Assembly: GCA_040767925.1 (NCBI GenBank)
Contig: JAXGNN010000003.1
Coordinates: 372,001 to 436,000, forward strand
DNA length: 64,000 nt
From: Phil1 sp040767925
Lineage (GTDB): Bacteria; Bacillota; Clostridia; Christensenellales; CAG-138
Direction: 5' to 3'
Every line of letters begins with the position of its first letter. Positions within the stretch are counted from its first letter, which is position 1. The translations under genes were made by a program, and so were the position numbers. Below the pieces are notes generated by a model. It ran no database searches. It was not told where the DNA came from and worked only from the letters and a program-made list of their open reading frames with translations. Of this stretch, positions 48,248 through 56,543 are shown in pieces.

Positions 48248-49237
48248 ATGAAGACCGGCCTGAAGCTGATCGCGCTGATCGCGGCGGTGGCCTGTTTCGC
48301 GAGCGCGTGCGCCTCCATCACCGGCGCGAAGGTCGCGGACGAGCGCGTCTTATCCGACGTGCAGCGGATTTATCGTAGTTCCTCCCTCGTGGTGATGGGC
48401 GAATGCGTACAATCCCACCTCAATGAGGACGGCGTCAACTGTTACGACCTCATCGTCGGCGAGGTGCTCGCGGGCAAGGCCGAGAAGGGCGATCTCATCC
48501 ATTGCACGGACGGCGCGATGAAGCAGGGCGAAAGCTATTTGCTCTATCTCGCCCCAAAGGATGAACCCCCTGTCTATTACAGCGAGGATACCGTCAATTA
48601 CGCGCTGCTCACGGACGAGCCGCTGCGCGTCATGGACGAGGACGAGGTCGTCTTCTCCGGCGTGCGGCTCTCGCTTCACGACATCCGCGCGAACATCGCC
48701 GAGCAGAACCGCATCGTCGCCACCCCGTCCGAAACGTATTATTATAAAAGCCTCGAGGCGCTCACGGACGCGTCCGCAGAGATCTTCATCGGTCGCGTGG
48801 CGGACACCCCCAGGCTTTCAGAGACGCGCTTCCGCTCCGATTCCGCGGGCGCAAGCGTCGAGAACACGCTGCCCGCCTCCACCCTCAAAATCGAGGTGTA
48901 CGGCTCCATCAAGGGTTCGCTGCGCTACGGCGAGACGATCGAGCTCGTCCACTGCCCCGCCCTGTGCGACGAGATGATCGACGCCGCGTCCCTTAAATCT
49001 CTCTCCTATACCGCTACGGACGCCACGACGCCCACGAAGGACGGCGTTTACCTCTTCTTCCTCGTCGCCTCGCCCGACGGCAAACAGAACTACTACTTCG
49101 GCGTGAACCCCATCCAGGGCCTCGCCAGGGTCGACAGCAAAGACCGCGTGCACGTCACCTATCTCAACCGCGCGCTTTCGGGCTATTACAGCCTCGACGC
49201 GCTGGTGAAGGACATCAGGACAATCATTGACGGTTGA
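48248..49237 (+). CDS. lipoprotein of unknown function
   Basis: A 329-residue predicted lipoprotein: signal MKTGLKLIALIAAVACFASAC with the lipidated Cys near 21. Two similar halves can be seen: each has a beta-rich stretch around 'VVMGECVQSHLN...DLIVGEVLAGKAEKGD' and 'IFIGRVADTP...LKIEVYGSIKGSLRYGE', suggesting an internal duplication. No known family was recognised. GGAGGGAGAGG precedes ATG 48248, and a terminator follows. Confidence 0.78.
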   Translation: MKTGLKLIALIAAVACFASACASITGAKVADERVLSDVQRIYRSSSLVVMGECVQSHLNEDGVNCYDLIVGEVLAGKAEKGDLIHCTDGAMKQGESYLLYLAPKDEPPVYYSEDTVNYALLTDEPLRVMDEDEVVFSGVRLSLHDIRANIAEQNRIVATPSETYYYKSLEALTDASAEIFIGRVADTPRLSETRFRSDSAGASVENTLPASTLKIEVYGSIKGSLRYGETIELVHCPALCDEMIDAASLKSLSYTATDATTPTKDGVYLFFLVASPDGKQNYYFGVNPIQGLARVDSKDRVHVTYLNRALSGYYSLDALVKDIRTIIDG

Positions 49238-49262
49238 AATTGAAGGTTGATAATGCACACTA

Positions 49263-49289
49263 ACCCCGCCGCAGCGGGGTCTTTCTTTG
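49263..49289 (+). terminator. terminator after the lipoprotein gene
   Basis: ACCCCGC and GCGGGGT form a 7-bp stem with a 4-base loop, followed by CTTTCTTT, 26 bases beyond the stop. Confidence 0.75.
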
Positions 49290-49349
49290 TAGAACGGGCC
49301 AAAAGAATCGGATGCGGCGGCCATATAGGGCTACTCCCTTCGACTCTTT

Positions 49350-49577
49350 CTATGAAAATGGATCTGTGCCCGTTTCAATGCGAGCGGCAAGATATGCGAT
49401 CAGTTCCTCCGGCGTTGGCACGCTCCCCTTGCAGGGTATTTTCTCCTGCCATATCTGAACTTTCGGGTCTTGACCGCACGTGCCTAAAATTATGGAACGC
49501 TTCAACTGCCTGTGCGCGCTCCCCTTCCATATGGCGATATGCCGAAGTGTTTTTGCAGCGCCGCTTTTCTTCTTCAT
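49350..49577 (-). CDS. small hypothetical protein
   Basis: A 75-residue frame starting ATG 49577 (an ATG at 49586 is also in frame), with GGGATGAG upstream. It carries a central block WKGSAHRQLKRS, then a GTCGQDPKVQIW strand and a helical end PTPEELIAYLAARIE. The composition looks protein-like, but no family is known to me. It is divergent from the small XRE gene, and the space between holds two copies of the same operator-like repeat, so the pair may be co-regulated. Confidence 0.4.
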   Translation of the reverse strand: MKKKSGAAKTLRHIAIWKGSAHRQLKRSIILGTCGQDPKVQIWQEKIPCKGSVPTPEELIAYLAARIETGTDPFS

Positions 49578-49608
49578 AACTCTCATCCCAAAAGCTGAAA
49601 TATATAAT

Positions 49609-49627
49609 TGACATTTACCAGGTGTCA
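49609..49627. promoter_or_regulatory. operator-like repeat, copy 1
   Basis: TGACA, nine bases, TGTCA. Located in the divergent region before the small XRE regulator. Confidence 0.45.
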
Positions 49628-49661
49628 GTTACTCCCGAAATATAACATATAATTCCTTGAA

Positions 49662-49680
49662 TGACAATCAGCAAATGTCA
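49662..49680. promoter_or_regulatory. operator-like repeat, copy 2
   Basis: TGACA, nine bases, TGTCA, with one more symmetric base pair outside (A and T). It lies 53 bp from copy 1 and just before the ribosome site of the XRE gene. Confidence 0.45.
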
Positions 49681-49695
49681 TCAAGAGGTGGCTCA

Positions 49696-49947
49696 GTGTA
49701 CAAAAACAAGGCGTTGGACGGCTCCAACAACCTTTGCGGTCAAAAAATCAAGGAATATAGGAAAGCTTTGCCGGGCAACCCATCGCAAAAGGCCTTTTCC
49801 GATATGCTCCAAATTGAAGGGCTCGACATCGATAAAAACGCTGTTCAGCGCATTGAGAGCGGAAAGCGTTTTGTGACGGATATAGAGCTCAAGGTCATTG
49901 CGAAAGTCCTGAAAGTCACTTGCGAGGATTTATTCGATCCTGAATAA
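49696..49947 (+). CDS. small XRE-family regulator
   Basis: An 83-residue helix-turn-helix protein: GQKIKEYRKALPGNPSQKAF, then DKNAVQRIESGKRFVTDIELKVIAKVL and a final LFDPE. The start is GTG 49696 behind AGAGGTGG. A longer frame from TTG 49657 would run through the second operator and is less likely. It is AT-richer than its neighbours. Probable autoregulation is inferred from the two repeats just upstream. Confidence 0.75.
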   Translation: MYKNKALDGSNNLCGQKIKEYRKALPGNPSQKAFSDMLQIEGLDIDKNAVQRIESGKRFVTDIELKVIAKVLKVTCEDLFDPE

Positions 49948-50003
49948 AGACGAACGGCAAGCGACTGGCGTCAAAGCGGCTTTTCATACGCTGGGGACGG
50001 TTT

Positions 50004-50032
50004 TTAACAAAAGGGAGGCTTTCGCCTCCCTT
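50004..50032 (-). terminator. terminator of the cobalamin operon
   Basis: AAGGGAGGC and GCCTCCCTT form a 9-bp stem with a 4-base loop. The minus strand continues TTTTGTT and the plus strand TTATTTAT, so it may serve both convergent genes. Confidence 0.85.
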
Positions 50033-50051
50033 ATTTATACCCGATCTTTTT

Positions 50052-50645
50052 CTATATCCTCTCCCAGCGCGAAACCGTCACCCCGCCGCGGTCATAAGCG
50101 GCCTCCAGCAAGAACCCCTCGCAGTTTTTGACGAGCTGATCAGCGTAGTTGAGGCGCTCGCTCGTATACAGCTCCATGATGTGCATGAGGGTGCCCCCGT
50201 GCACCACCGCGCCGACGCGCGAGAGATTGCGCTCGCCCGCGTCCCGCGCGATGAAACGGAAGGCCGCGTCGCAGCGGCGCTTCGCATCCGCGAAGGTTTC
50301 CCCGCCGGGATAACCCTCCCACGCGCCCTGCGCGAGCCAGGCGCGATAGGACGGATCCTCCTTCAGTTCCGCGTGCGCGCGCCCGTCGAAGTCGCCGAAG
50401 TCCATCTCGCGAAGGCCCGAAACCTCGGACGTCAGCGCCTCCGGCCAGACGAGGCGCGCCGTGCAGCGCGCGCGCAGCATGGGGCTGTGGTAGACGCGCT
50501 CCACGCGCGGCAACTCGTTGCGCCGCCTGCAGGCGAGCTCCACCCCGCACGGGGCGAGCGGGTCGTCCGTCCTGCCGAGGAAGACGTGCCGAAGGTTCCC
50601 TACGGCTGTGGAGTGGCGGATGACGATTATTTCCATTATTTCCAT
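50052..50645 (-). CDS. cobC: histidine phosphatase, likely alpha-ribazole phosphatase
   Basis: A 197-residue phosphoglycerate-mutase-like phosphatase that by context dephosphorylates alpha-ribazole 5'-phosphate in cobalamin assembly. The phospho-His motif is IVIRHSTAVGN (about residues 6-16), and VVHGGTLMHI carries the second His. GREMDFGDFDGR-like residues (LREMDFGDFDGRAH) complete the site. ATG 50645 overlaps the end of the preceding CobU-like gene by ten bases. It is last in the cob operon. Confidence 0.85.
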   Translation of the reverse strand: MEIMEIIVIRHSTAVGNLRHVFLGRTDDPLAPCGVELACRRRNELPRVERVYHSPMLRARCTARLVWPEALTSEVSGLREMDFGDFDGRAHAELKEDPSYRAWLAQGAWEGYPGGETFADAKRRCDAAFRFIARDAGERNLSRVGAVVHGGTLMHIMELYTSERLNYADQLVKNCEGFLLEAAYDRGGVTVSRWERI

Positions 50646-50965
50646 GGCGCGTCCCCCTTGAGAAGCTGCGGAAGGCCGCAGACCACGCGCACCACCGCGT
50701 CCGCGCGTTCTGCCAGTTCGCAGCAGAGCCTGCCCACTTCCTCGCGCCAGAGCCTCTCGAACGCGTCTATGGGCACCACGCCGCACCCGACCTCGTCGCA
50801 AACGACGGCCTCGCGGGCGAGGAGCGAGGAAAGCATCTCCTCATGCGGCACGCCCGCCTTCATCATATCGCGTATGACGAGGTGCGCGTCGTCCAGCGCA
50901 TCCCGGCATCCTTGGGCAAAGCGGGCCTTGTCCTGTCCCGCCGCGCCGATAATCAAGAGCCTCAC
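50636..50965 (-). CDS. short CobU-like protein
   Basis: A 109-residue protein resembling a reduced adenosylcobinamide kinase/guanylyltransferase: an N-terminal LLIIGAAGQDKARFAQG in place of the P-loop, DEVGCGVVPID in the middle (the NEVG-like Walker-B segment) and RLCCELAERADAVVRVVCG at the end. The P-loop lacks the usual GKS, so nucleotide binding may be altered. GTG 50965 overlaps the cobS stop (GTGA) with GGAGGG upstream. Full-length cobU is two genes upstream, so this is a second, diverged copy. Confidence 0.75.
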   Translation of the reverse strand: MRLLIIGAAGQDKARFAQGCRDALDDAHLVIRDMMKAGVPHEEMLSSLLAREAVVCDEVGCGVVPIDAFERLWREEVGRLCCELAERADAVVRVVCGLPQLLKGDAPWK

Positions 50966-51738
50966 AGCATCCCTCCGATCCCTGCGGCGAGCGCGTAGGC
51001 GGCGAGGCACGCGAGCTCGCACACCTGCACGAACCAGCCCGCCACGTCCCCCGTCGTGCCGCCGAAGCGTCGATACGACATCAGCCTGTATGCGAGAAAA
51101 ACGGCGAGCGCCGCAAGCGCCACAGCGCCGCCGCCAAGGGGCGCGCGATAAACCATCGCGCCCAAGAGCGCGAGGATCCAAACGATCGCCGCCGCGCGCG
51201 CGATTTTCACGTCCGCGGCCCTTTTGAACGTCGCGAGGAGCCCGTCTCCCCGCGCGCTTTTGAACGTCACGACAGCCAGCGCCGAGAGCGCGCGAGAGAG
51301 CATGGGCGTCAGGAGCACCGCGAGAAAGGCGGGGTTTTGCGCGTCAATCTCCGTCCAGAGCGCGAAGGCGACGAGCGTATAGGAGGCGAGCGCGACCGCG
51401 GCGCCCGCGCCCATATGCGGATCCTTCATGATTTCGAGCATCCTCTCGCGCGGGGCGCGGGAAAAAAGCGCGTCGGACGCATCGAGAAAGCCGTCCATGT
51501 GGATGCCGCCCGAGACGAACAGCGGGATGAGGGAGGCGACGGCGGCCGTCAGGAGCGTCCCGAAGCCCAGAAGCTTCGCCAGCGAAAGCCAGACGAGCCA
51601 GAAGAGCGCGATGAACGCGCCCACGGCCGGGAAGAAGCACATGGCGTAGGCCATGTTCTTTTCGTCCCATGCGACGCGCGGCGCGGGGATTTTCGAATAC
51701 ATCCTGAGCGCCATGAAAAACGACCGGATGAACCTCAT
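50962..51738 (-). CDS. cobS: adenosylcobinamide-GDP ribazoletransferase
   Basis: A 258-residue integral membrane enzyme joining alpha-ribazole to adenosylcobinamide-GDP, the final step of cobalamin assembly. It starts FMALRMYSKIPAPRVAW and has the conserved HMDGFLDASDALFSRAPRERMLEIMKDPHMGAGA (divided over about residues 80-113), followed by several membrane helices and GGTTGDVAGW near the C-terminus. The ATG overlaps the cobU stop by four bases. Confidence 0.94.
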   Translation of the reverse strand: MRFIRSFFMALRMYSKIPAPRVAWDEKNMAYAMCFFPAVGAFIALFWLVWLSLAKLLGFGTLLTAAVASLIPLFVSGGIHMDGFLDASDALFSRAPRERMLEIMKDPHMGAGAAVALASYTLVAFALWTEIDAQNPAFLAVLLTPMLSRALSALAVVTFKSARGDGLLATFKRAADVKIARAAAIVWILALLGAMVYRAPLGGGAVALAALAVFLAYRLMSYRRFGGTTGDVAGWFVQVCELACLAAYALAAGIGGML

Positions 51739-52259
51739 ATGCGCCCTCCTTTGATCAGAATCGGAATGCCCGCGACCACCTCGTACGCCTCGTCCGCGAG
51801 CGCCGCGATCTCGGCATTCACCCCGGCGAGAAGATCGATATACCTACGCGTCCATTCGTCGTATTCCGCGCCGTCCGATCCGACTTCGCAGGTGACCGCG
51901 ACCGCGAGCGTGCAGTCCGACCGCGCTTTTAGAATGCCCGCGAGGATGCGCTCCTTCGCGCCGGAAAAGCCCTCCTCCGTGGAAAAGCACTCGTTCGCCG
52001 CGAGGTTCGCGATATCTTCGATGAGGACCGCGCCGCCCCCGGGAAAGTCCGCGCGGGAAAGCGACACGGGCGCCTCGAACGTGACGAAACCCTTGTTCTG
52101 CCGAAGCCTCCTGTGGCGCGCGACGCGCAATTCGTCCTCCCCGTCCCGCACCAGCATGCAGGCGACGTACGCGCGGGGGTTAAGTCCGCTCTTTACGATG
52201 AGGTTTTCGGCGAACGCGGATTTTCCCGAGGCCGCGCCGCCCGTGACGAGCTTCAGCAT
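51735..52259 (-). CDS. cobU: adenosylcobinamide kinase/guanylyltransferase
   Basis: A 174-residue bifunctional enzyme phosphorylating adenosylcobinamide and then transferring GMP. The P-loop is VTGGAASGKSAFAE (about 5-18), RHRRLRQNKGFVTFEAP follows (the guanylylation His region), and VTCEVGSD gives the Walker-B-like element. The ATG overlaps the cobT end by seven bases and the stop overlaps cobS by four. Confidence 0.92.
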   Translation of the reverse strand: MLKLVTGGAASGKSAFAENLIVKSGLNPRAYVACMLVRDGEDELRVARHRRLRQNKGFVTFEAPVSLSRADFPGGGAVLIEDIANLAANECFSTEEGFSGAKERILAGILKARSDCTLAVAVTCEVGSDGAEYDEWTRRYIDLLAGVNAEIAALADEAYEVVAGIPILIKGGRI

Positions 52260-53314
52260 AGCGGTTTATAGGGCTTTATGGAAATGTCCATGAAGGTCGC
52301 CATCTCCCCATAGACGGCGAGCGCCATGTCGAAGAGCGGCAGCGCCGCGACCGCGCCCGTGCCCTCACCCAGGCACAAACCGGCGCAGATGACGGGAGAG
52401 AGCCGGAGCTCCTTCAGCAAAAGCCGCGCGCCGGGCTCCTTGGAGACATGGCTCGCGATGCAATAGGGCGCGCAGTTCGGGCAGAGCCGCACGGCGAGCA
52501 GCGCCGCCGCGAGCGAAATAAACCCGTCGAGCACGACGGGCACGCCGCAGAGCGCGCCGCCGACGCACACGCCCGCGAGGCCCGCGAGATCGAGCCCGCC
52601 GACCTTATGGAGCACGTCGAGCGCGTCCAGAGGATCAGGCTCATTCGCCTCGATCGCGCGCGTGACCGCGTGGAGCTTGCGCATGAGCCCTTCGTCGGAA
52701 AGCCCCGCGCCGCGTCCCGTGACAACGTCGACAGGCCTCCCCGTCAAAACCGCGGCGACGGCGCTCGACGTCGTGGTGTTGCCGATGCCCATCTCCCCCG
52801 TGGCGACGAGCTTATACCCCGCTTCCCTGAGCAGGCGGACGATGTCGATGCCCGCGCCGACCGCGGCTGCGGCCTCCTCCCGCGTCATGGCGGGGCCCTC
52901 GCTCATGTCCGCAGTGCCGCGGCGGACGTTCCTCTGCCCGAAGGGCGGGATATCCACCGGGCGCGCCACGCCGACGTCCACGGGGAACACCTCCGCGCGG
53001 GCGACCCGCGCCATGCGGCACACGCTCGCGTCCCCTCTGGCGATGTTCTCCGTCACGATCGCCGTGACCTCCTGCCCCGTTTGCGTCACGCCCCGGGCGA
53101 CGACGCCGTTGTCCGCGCACATCACGACGAGCGCGCGGCGGGAAATGTCGACCGAAGCGCTCCTCTGCACGCCCGCCATGCGGACGATCGCATCCTCGAG
53201 CAGGCCGAGGCCGTTGAGCGGCTTCGCGATGCTGTTCCACCTTTCGCGCGCCTCGCGCATGGCCTCCGCGTCGGGCGGCGCTATGCTCTCGTTGAGTAAA
53301 ACAAAATCCGTCAT
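52253..53314 (-). CDS. cobT: nicotinate-nucleotide--dimethylbenzimidazole phosphoribosyltransferase
   Basis: A 353-residue enzyme making alpha-ribazole 5'-phosphate. Recognisable blocks are KPLNGLGLLEDAIVRMAG at the N-terminus, MCADNGVVARGVTQTGQEVT (about 70-89), GEMGIGNTTTSSA (about 172-184), DGFISLAAALLA and the catalytic Glu in CLGEGTGA (about 317). Its ATG lies in the last four bases of the M20 peptidase gene, so the cobalamin block is joined to the upstream peptidase operon. No cobalamin riboswitch is seen. Confidence 0.95.
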   Translation of the reverse strand: MTDFVLLNESIAPPDAEAMREARERWNSIAKPLNGLGLLEDAIVRMAGVQRSASVDISRRALVVMCADNGVVARGVTQTGQEVTAIVTENIARGDASVCRMARVARAEVFPVDVGVARPVDIPPFGQRNVRRGTADMSEGPAMTREEAAAAVGAGIDIVRLLREAGYKLVATGEMGIGNTTTSSAVAAVLTGRPVDVVTGRGAGLSDEGLMRKLHAVTRAIEANEPDPLDALDVLHKVGGLDLAGLAGVCVGGALCGVPVVLDGFISLAAALLAVRLCPNCAPYCIASHVSKEPGARLLLKELRLSPVICAGLCLGEGTGAVAALPLFDMALAVYGEMATFMDISIKPYKPLC

Positions 53315-54759
53315 GCGTAATTCTCGATGAAGTAGCGGTAGAATTTATGCGCCTCCGCGAGGGCGCAAACGTCGATGTTCTCGTTGACGCTGTGCTCGCT
53401 GACGAGCTGCTCGGGCGTGAGCCGCACCGGGGAGAAGCGAAGGCAGCCGGAGCTTATCCCCTCGTACTCGCGGCAGTCGGTGCCGCCCATCATCATATAG
53501 GGCGCGACGGCCACGCCGGGGAAGCACTCCTCGATGCAGCGGCTGAGGTAGGTAAACGCCTCGCCCGCGGTGTCGGTCGCGTTCGACGCGCCGCGCGCGG
53601 TCAATACCTCAACTTCAAGGCCGTGCTTCGCCGCCCTTTTCCGAAACAGGGCGATCGTTTCCTCCGCATCCTGGTGGGAGACGCAGCGGAGGTTGCACAC
53701 GACGTCCGCCTCGGGTGGGATGACGTTCGCGGCGCTCGACCCCTCGCACATGGTAAAGCAGAAGGTCGTCGCGAGCATCGCCTCGCCGAACGGGGAGGCC
53801 ATGGGCAGCACGACCTTAAGAAGGGGCGCAAAGAGCCACAGGTTGCCGAAGAGCAGGCGCATCGGGAAAGAAAGGTGCGGCGCGAGGCGCGCGAACATCG
53901 CGCGGACGGCGGGCGGGAACCTTTTCTTAAACGGGCGCGCGCGCTCCATCCCGTCGATAAACGCGGCGAGGCGCGCGAGGGGGGTGTTCCGCGGCGGGGT
54001 GGAGGAATGGCCGCCCTCGCTCTTCGCCGAAACCCTGAGGTTGATGAAGCCCTTCTCGGTGACGCCTACGACCGCGCATTGGCCCCGAAGGCCGGGGAAG
54101 AATTTTTCGGAGACGACGCCGCCCTCGTCGAGGACGATCTCCGGGCGGATGTTATGCTCCTTCATGTATCGCGCGGTAGCATGAGAGCCGCCGCCGGAAA
54201 TTTCCTCGTTGCAGGAGGAGGCGAAATACACGTCGCACGCGGGCATGAAACCCTCCCCCATCAGTTCCTCCATGGCTGCAAGCTCCGCCATGACGGTGCA
54301 TTTGCAGTCGACCGCGCCGCGCCCGTATACCCTGCCCCTCTCGATCGCGCCGGAAAAAGGCGAGTAATCCCAGCCCTCCTCCGAAGCGGGCACCACGTCC
54401 TGATGCCCCATCAGCACGATGGAGCGGGAGCTGTCCCTCCCCTTCCAGCGCAGAAGCAGGCTGCCGTCCAGATCGACGGCATCGCAGGTTTCGAACACGC
54501 GCGGGAAAAGCTCCTTGAGAAGCGCCTGCAATTCGCGGATCTTCTTAAGATCTCCTCCCGGGGCAACGGGCAGCGTCTCGATCTGTATCATGCGCGAAAG
54601 GCGCGTGGCGTCGAGCGCCTCGTCGTCCGCGCCCCATGAGATGGCGGCGGCGTCCCTCCCGGGCTTCGCCTTGATGCGCAGCGCGTTGGCCGCCGCAATC
54701 AGAATGAGCAGCGCGACTGCGCCGAGCACCCCTATCAGGATAGACCAGAACGTTCCCAT
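53311..54759 (-). CDS. M20-family metallopeptidase, membrane-anchored
   Basis: A 482-residue carboxypeptidase-S/PM20D1-like enzyme. One membrane helix (about residues 5-25) precedes the catalytic domain. The zinc ligands are in MGHQDVVP (His about 117), GRGAVDCK (Asp about 150) and SCNEEISGGGS (general-base and metal Glu about 185); the C-terminal His lies in VSEHSVNENID. GGCVTEKG-type dimerisation strands lie between. The anchor puts the catalytic domain either at the inner membrane face or outside; no cleavage site is present. The stop overlaps cobT. Confidence 0.88.
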   Translation of the reverse strand: MGTFWSILIGVLGAVALLILIAAANALRIKAKPGRDAAAISWGADDEALDATRLSRMIQIETLPVAPGGDLKKIRELQALLKELFPRVFETCDAVDLDGSLLLRWKGRDSSRSIVLMGHQDVVPASEEGWDYSPFSGAIERGRVYGRGAVDCKCTVMAELAAMEELMGEGFMPACDVYFASSCNEEISGGGSHATARYMKEHNIRPEIVLDEGGVVSEKFFPGLRGQCAVVGVTEKGFINLRVSAKSEGGHSSTPPRNTPLARLAAFIDGMERARPFKKRFPPAVRAMFARLAPHLSFPMRLLFGNLWLFAPLLKVVLPMASPFGEAMLATTFCFTMCEGSSAANVIPPEADVVCNLRCVSHQDAEETIALFRKRAAKHGLEVEVLTARGASNATDTAGEAFTYLSRCIEECFPGVAVAPYMMMGGTDCREYEGISSGCLRFSPVRLTPEQLVSEHSVNENIDVCALAEAHKFYRYFIENYA

Positions 54760-54784
54760 GTGATTCCCCTCATCCTTTCAAGAA

Positions 54785-54810
54785 CGGGGAGGCCGGTTTC
54801 AGCTTCCCCG
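54785..54810 (-). terminator. weak hairpin between racemase and M20 peptidase
   Basis: CGGGGA and TCCCCG pair around a 14-base centre, with GTTCTTG after it on the minus strand. It may only partly interrupt the long transcript. Confidence 0.3.
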
Positions 54811-54826
54811 CGGATCGCGATTTGGT

Positions 54827-55525
54827 TCAGCGCTTGACGCGGTATCCGGCCTCGACGATCGCGGCCTTCGCGAGCGCGAGCGTCGGGTCGACGGTTGGAT
54901 AATCGAGCCCGTAATCCTCGAACGCGAGGGGAAGCTCCGTGCAGCCGAGCACGAACGCATCCGCGCCCGCCCGCACGAGGGCGTCGAGCGCGCGGCGTAT
55001 TTCACGCGCGTCATAATCCCGTTTCCCCGCCTTGACGCCGTTGTATATGGCGTCCATCACGGCCCTTTGCCCCGCCTCTTCCGGCAGGACATGGGGGATG
55101 CCGTGCGACGCGAACAGCCGCGCGTAGATGCCCGTCTTGATGGTGCCGTCCGTCGCGAGCAGCGCGACTTTTTTGAGGCCGCGCCGCAGGATTTCCTCCG
55201 CGGTGAGCGCGAGCATGTTGAGTATGGGGAGCTTCGTATCCCCGCAAAAGTCGTCGTAGAAGTAATGCGCCGTGTTGCAGGGCATGATGAGGAAATCCGC
55301 GCCCGCGCGCTCGAGGCGCTTTGCCGACTTGATCAGTTCCGGCACGGGCGAGGGGCCTGTCCCGAGGATCGCCGCCGTCCTGTCCGGCACGGCGGTGTTC
55401 GAGTCGATGATGACATGGATGTGCTCGTCGTCGCGCGAAGCATCCGTGTGCGCCACGATTTTGCGATACAGGTCGGCCGTGGCCATGGGGCCCATGCCGC
55501 CGATGACGCCGATCGTCCTCTTCAT
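54827..55525 (-). CDS. aspartate/glutamate racemase family protein
   Basis: A 232-residue cofactor-independent amino-acid racemase. The two catalytic Cys are in IMPCNTAHYF (about 84) and VLGCTELPLAF (about 196); the N-terminal IGVIGGMGPMATADLY is the aspartate-racemase form. ATG 55525 was chosen for its GGGGGAAG ribosome site. The product is a D-amino acid, which fits neighbouring enzymes that handle D-residues. Confidence 0.9.
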   Translation of the reverse strand: MKRTIGVIGGMGPMATADLYRKIVAHTDASRDDEHIHVIIDSNTAVPDRTAAILGTGPSPVPELIKSAKRLERAGADFLIMPCNTAHYFYDDFCGDTKLPILNMLALTAEEILRRGLKKVALLATDGTIKTGIYARLFASHGIPHVLPEEAGQRAVMDAIYNGVKAGKRDYDAREIRRALDALVRAGADAFVLGCTELPLAFEDYGLDYPTVDPTLALAKAAIVEAGYRVKR

Positions 55526-55553
55526 TTGGCTTCCCCCACCCGCTTCCATGCGT

Positions 55554-56543
55554 TTATTCTACGGTATCCGTCGGGTCGATTGCAAACACCGCGGCGATCC
55601 CCCCGCTGTGGAGGAACACCGTGTTCTCGTTTGGGGCGATGGTGCCGTCCTCGCACATCGCGATCAGCCCCGCCAGGGTCTTGCCCGTATAGACGGGGTC
55701 GAGTATCAGCCCTTCGGTCCTCGCCATGAGGCGAATGGCGGCGAGCCCTTCCGCGGAGGGTTTGGCGTATCCCGCGCCGAAGCAGGGGCGCACGTCCACC
55801 TCCTCGGGCGAGAGTGCGATGTCCGTCCGCCCGAGGAGCGCCGCCGCGCCGTTTACGAGCTCCGCCACGACCTCGTCGAACGGCTCGTCCCCCACGGCGA
55901 TGCCCGTGACGCGGCAGCCGTCCCCATAGAGGAGCGCGCCGAGCACGAGGCCCGCCATGGTGCCGCCGCTGCCCGCCGTGCAGACGATGCGCTCGATCTT
56001 TATACCCATCTCGAGCGCCTCGGAGAATATCTCCCTCGCGCAGTCCGCGTAGCCGAGCGCGCCGAGCGGCACGCTGCCCCCGACGGGGATGCGGTAGGGC
56101 TTCCTGCCTTTGCCGCGAAGCTCCGCCTCGATGCGGTCCATCTCGGCGTATACGTCGTCGTAAGAGCCGCTGTCCACGAAGCGCACCTCCGTGCCGAGCA
56201 GCTCGTCGATGAGGAGGTTTCCGACCCTCCCCTTCACGCCGCGCCCCATGAGGACCAGCATGGAATCGAGCCCCAGCATGTTGCAGCAGGCCGCCGTGAG
56301 CATGGCGTGGTTGCTCTGCGCGCCGCCGGTCGTGAGCACGATGTCCGCGCCGGAATCGAGCGCGTCCTTCAAAAGGTATTCGAGCTTTCGCACCTTGTTG
56401 CCGCCCGTGCTGACGCCGGAGAGGTCGTCCCGCTTGACATAGAGCTTCCTCCCGAGCGCCGCGCCGAGGCGCGTCAGCTCGTACATGGGCGTCGGGAAGC
56501 GGCCGAGGGCGAGTTTTTCGATGCGCTTGATGCCGGATGCCAT
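55554..56543 (-). CDS. PLP enzyme of the D-cysteine desulfhydrase/ACC deaminase family
   Basis: A 329-residue fold-type II PLP enzyme. KRDDLSGVSTGGNKVRKLEYLL carries the PLP-binding Lys (near residue 47, divided motif). GGAQSNHAMLTAAC and the Gly-rich phosphate loop TAGSGGTMAGL (about 190-200) follow. These are the signatures of D-cysteine desulfhydrases and ACC deaminases; sequence alone does not choose between them. The ATG shares one base with the stop of the decarboxylase gene, so the two are coupled. Confidence 0.85.
   Translation of the reverse strand: MASGIKRIEKLALGRFPTPMYELTRLGAALGRKLYVKRDDLSGVSTGGNKVRKLEYLLKDALDSGADIVLTTGGAQSNHAMLTAACCNMLGLDSMLVLMGRGVKGRVGNLLIDELLGTEVRFVDSGSYDDVYAEMDRIEAELRGKGRKPYRIPVGGSVPLGALGYADCAREIFSEALEMGIKIERIVCTAGSGGTMAGLVLGALLYGDGCRVTGIAVGDEPFDEVVAELVNGAAALLGRTDIALSPEEVDVRPCFGAGYAKPSAEGLAAIRLMARTEGLILDPVYTGKTLAGLIAMCEDGTIAPNENTVFLHSGGIAAVFAIDPTDTVE

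Noticed and set aside
54760..54826. A cobalamin riboswitch upstream of the cob genes
   Set aside because: cobT overlaps the M20 gene, the only upstream gap is 67 bases, and no conserved B12-box sequence is seen.
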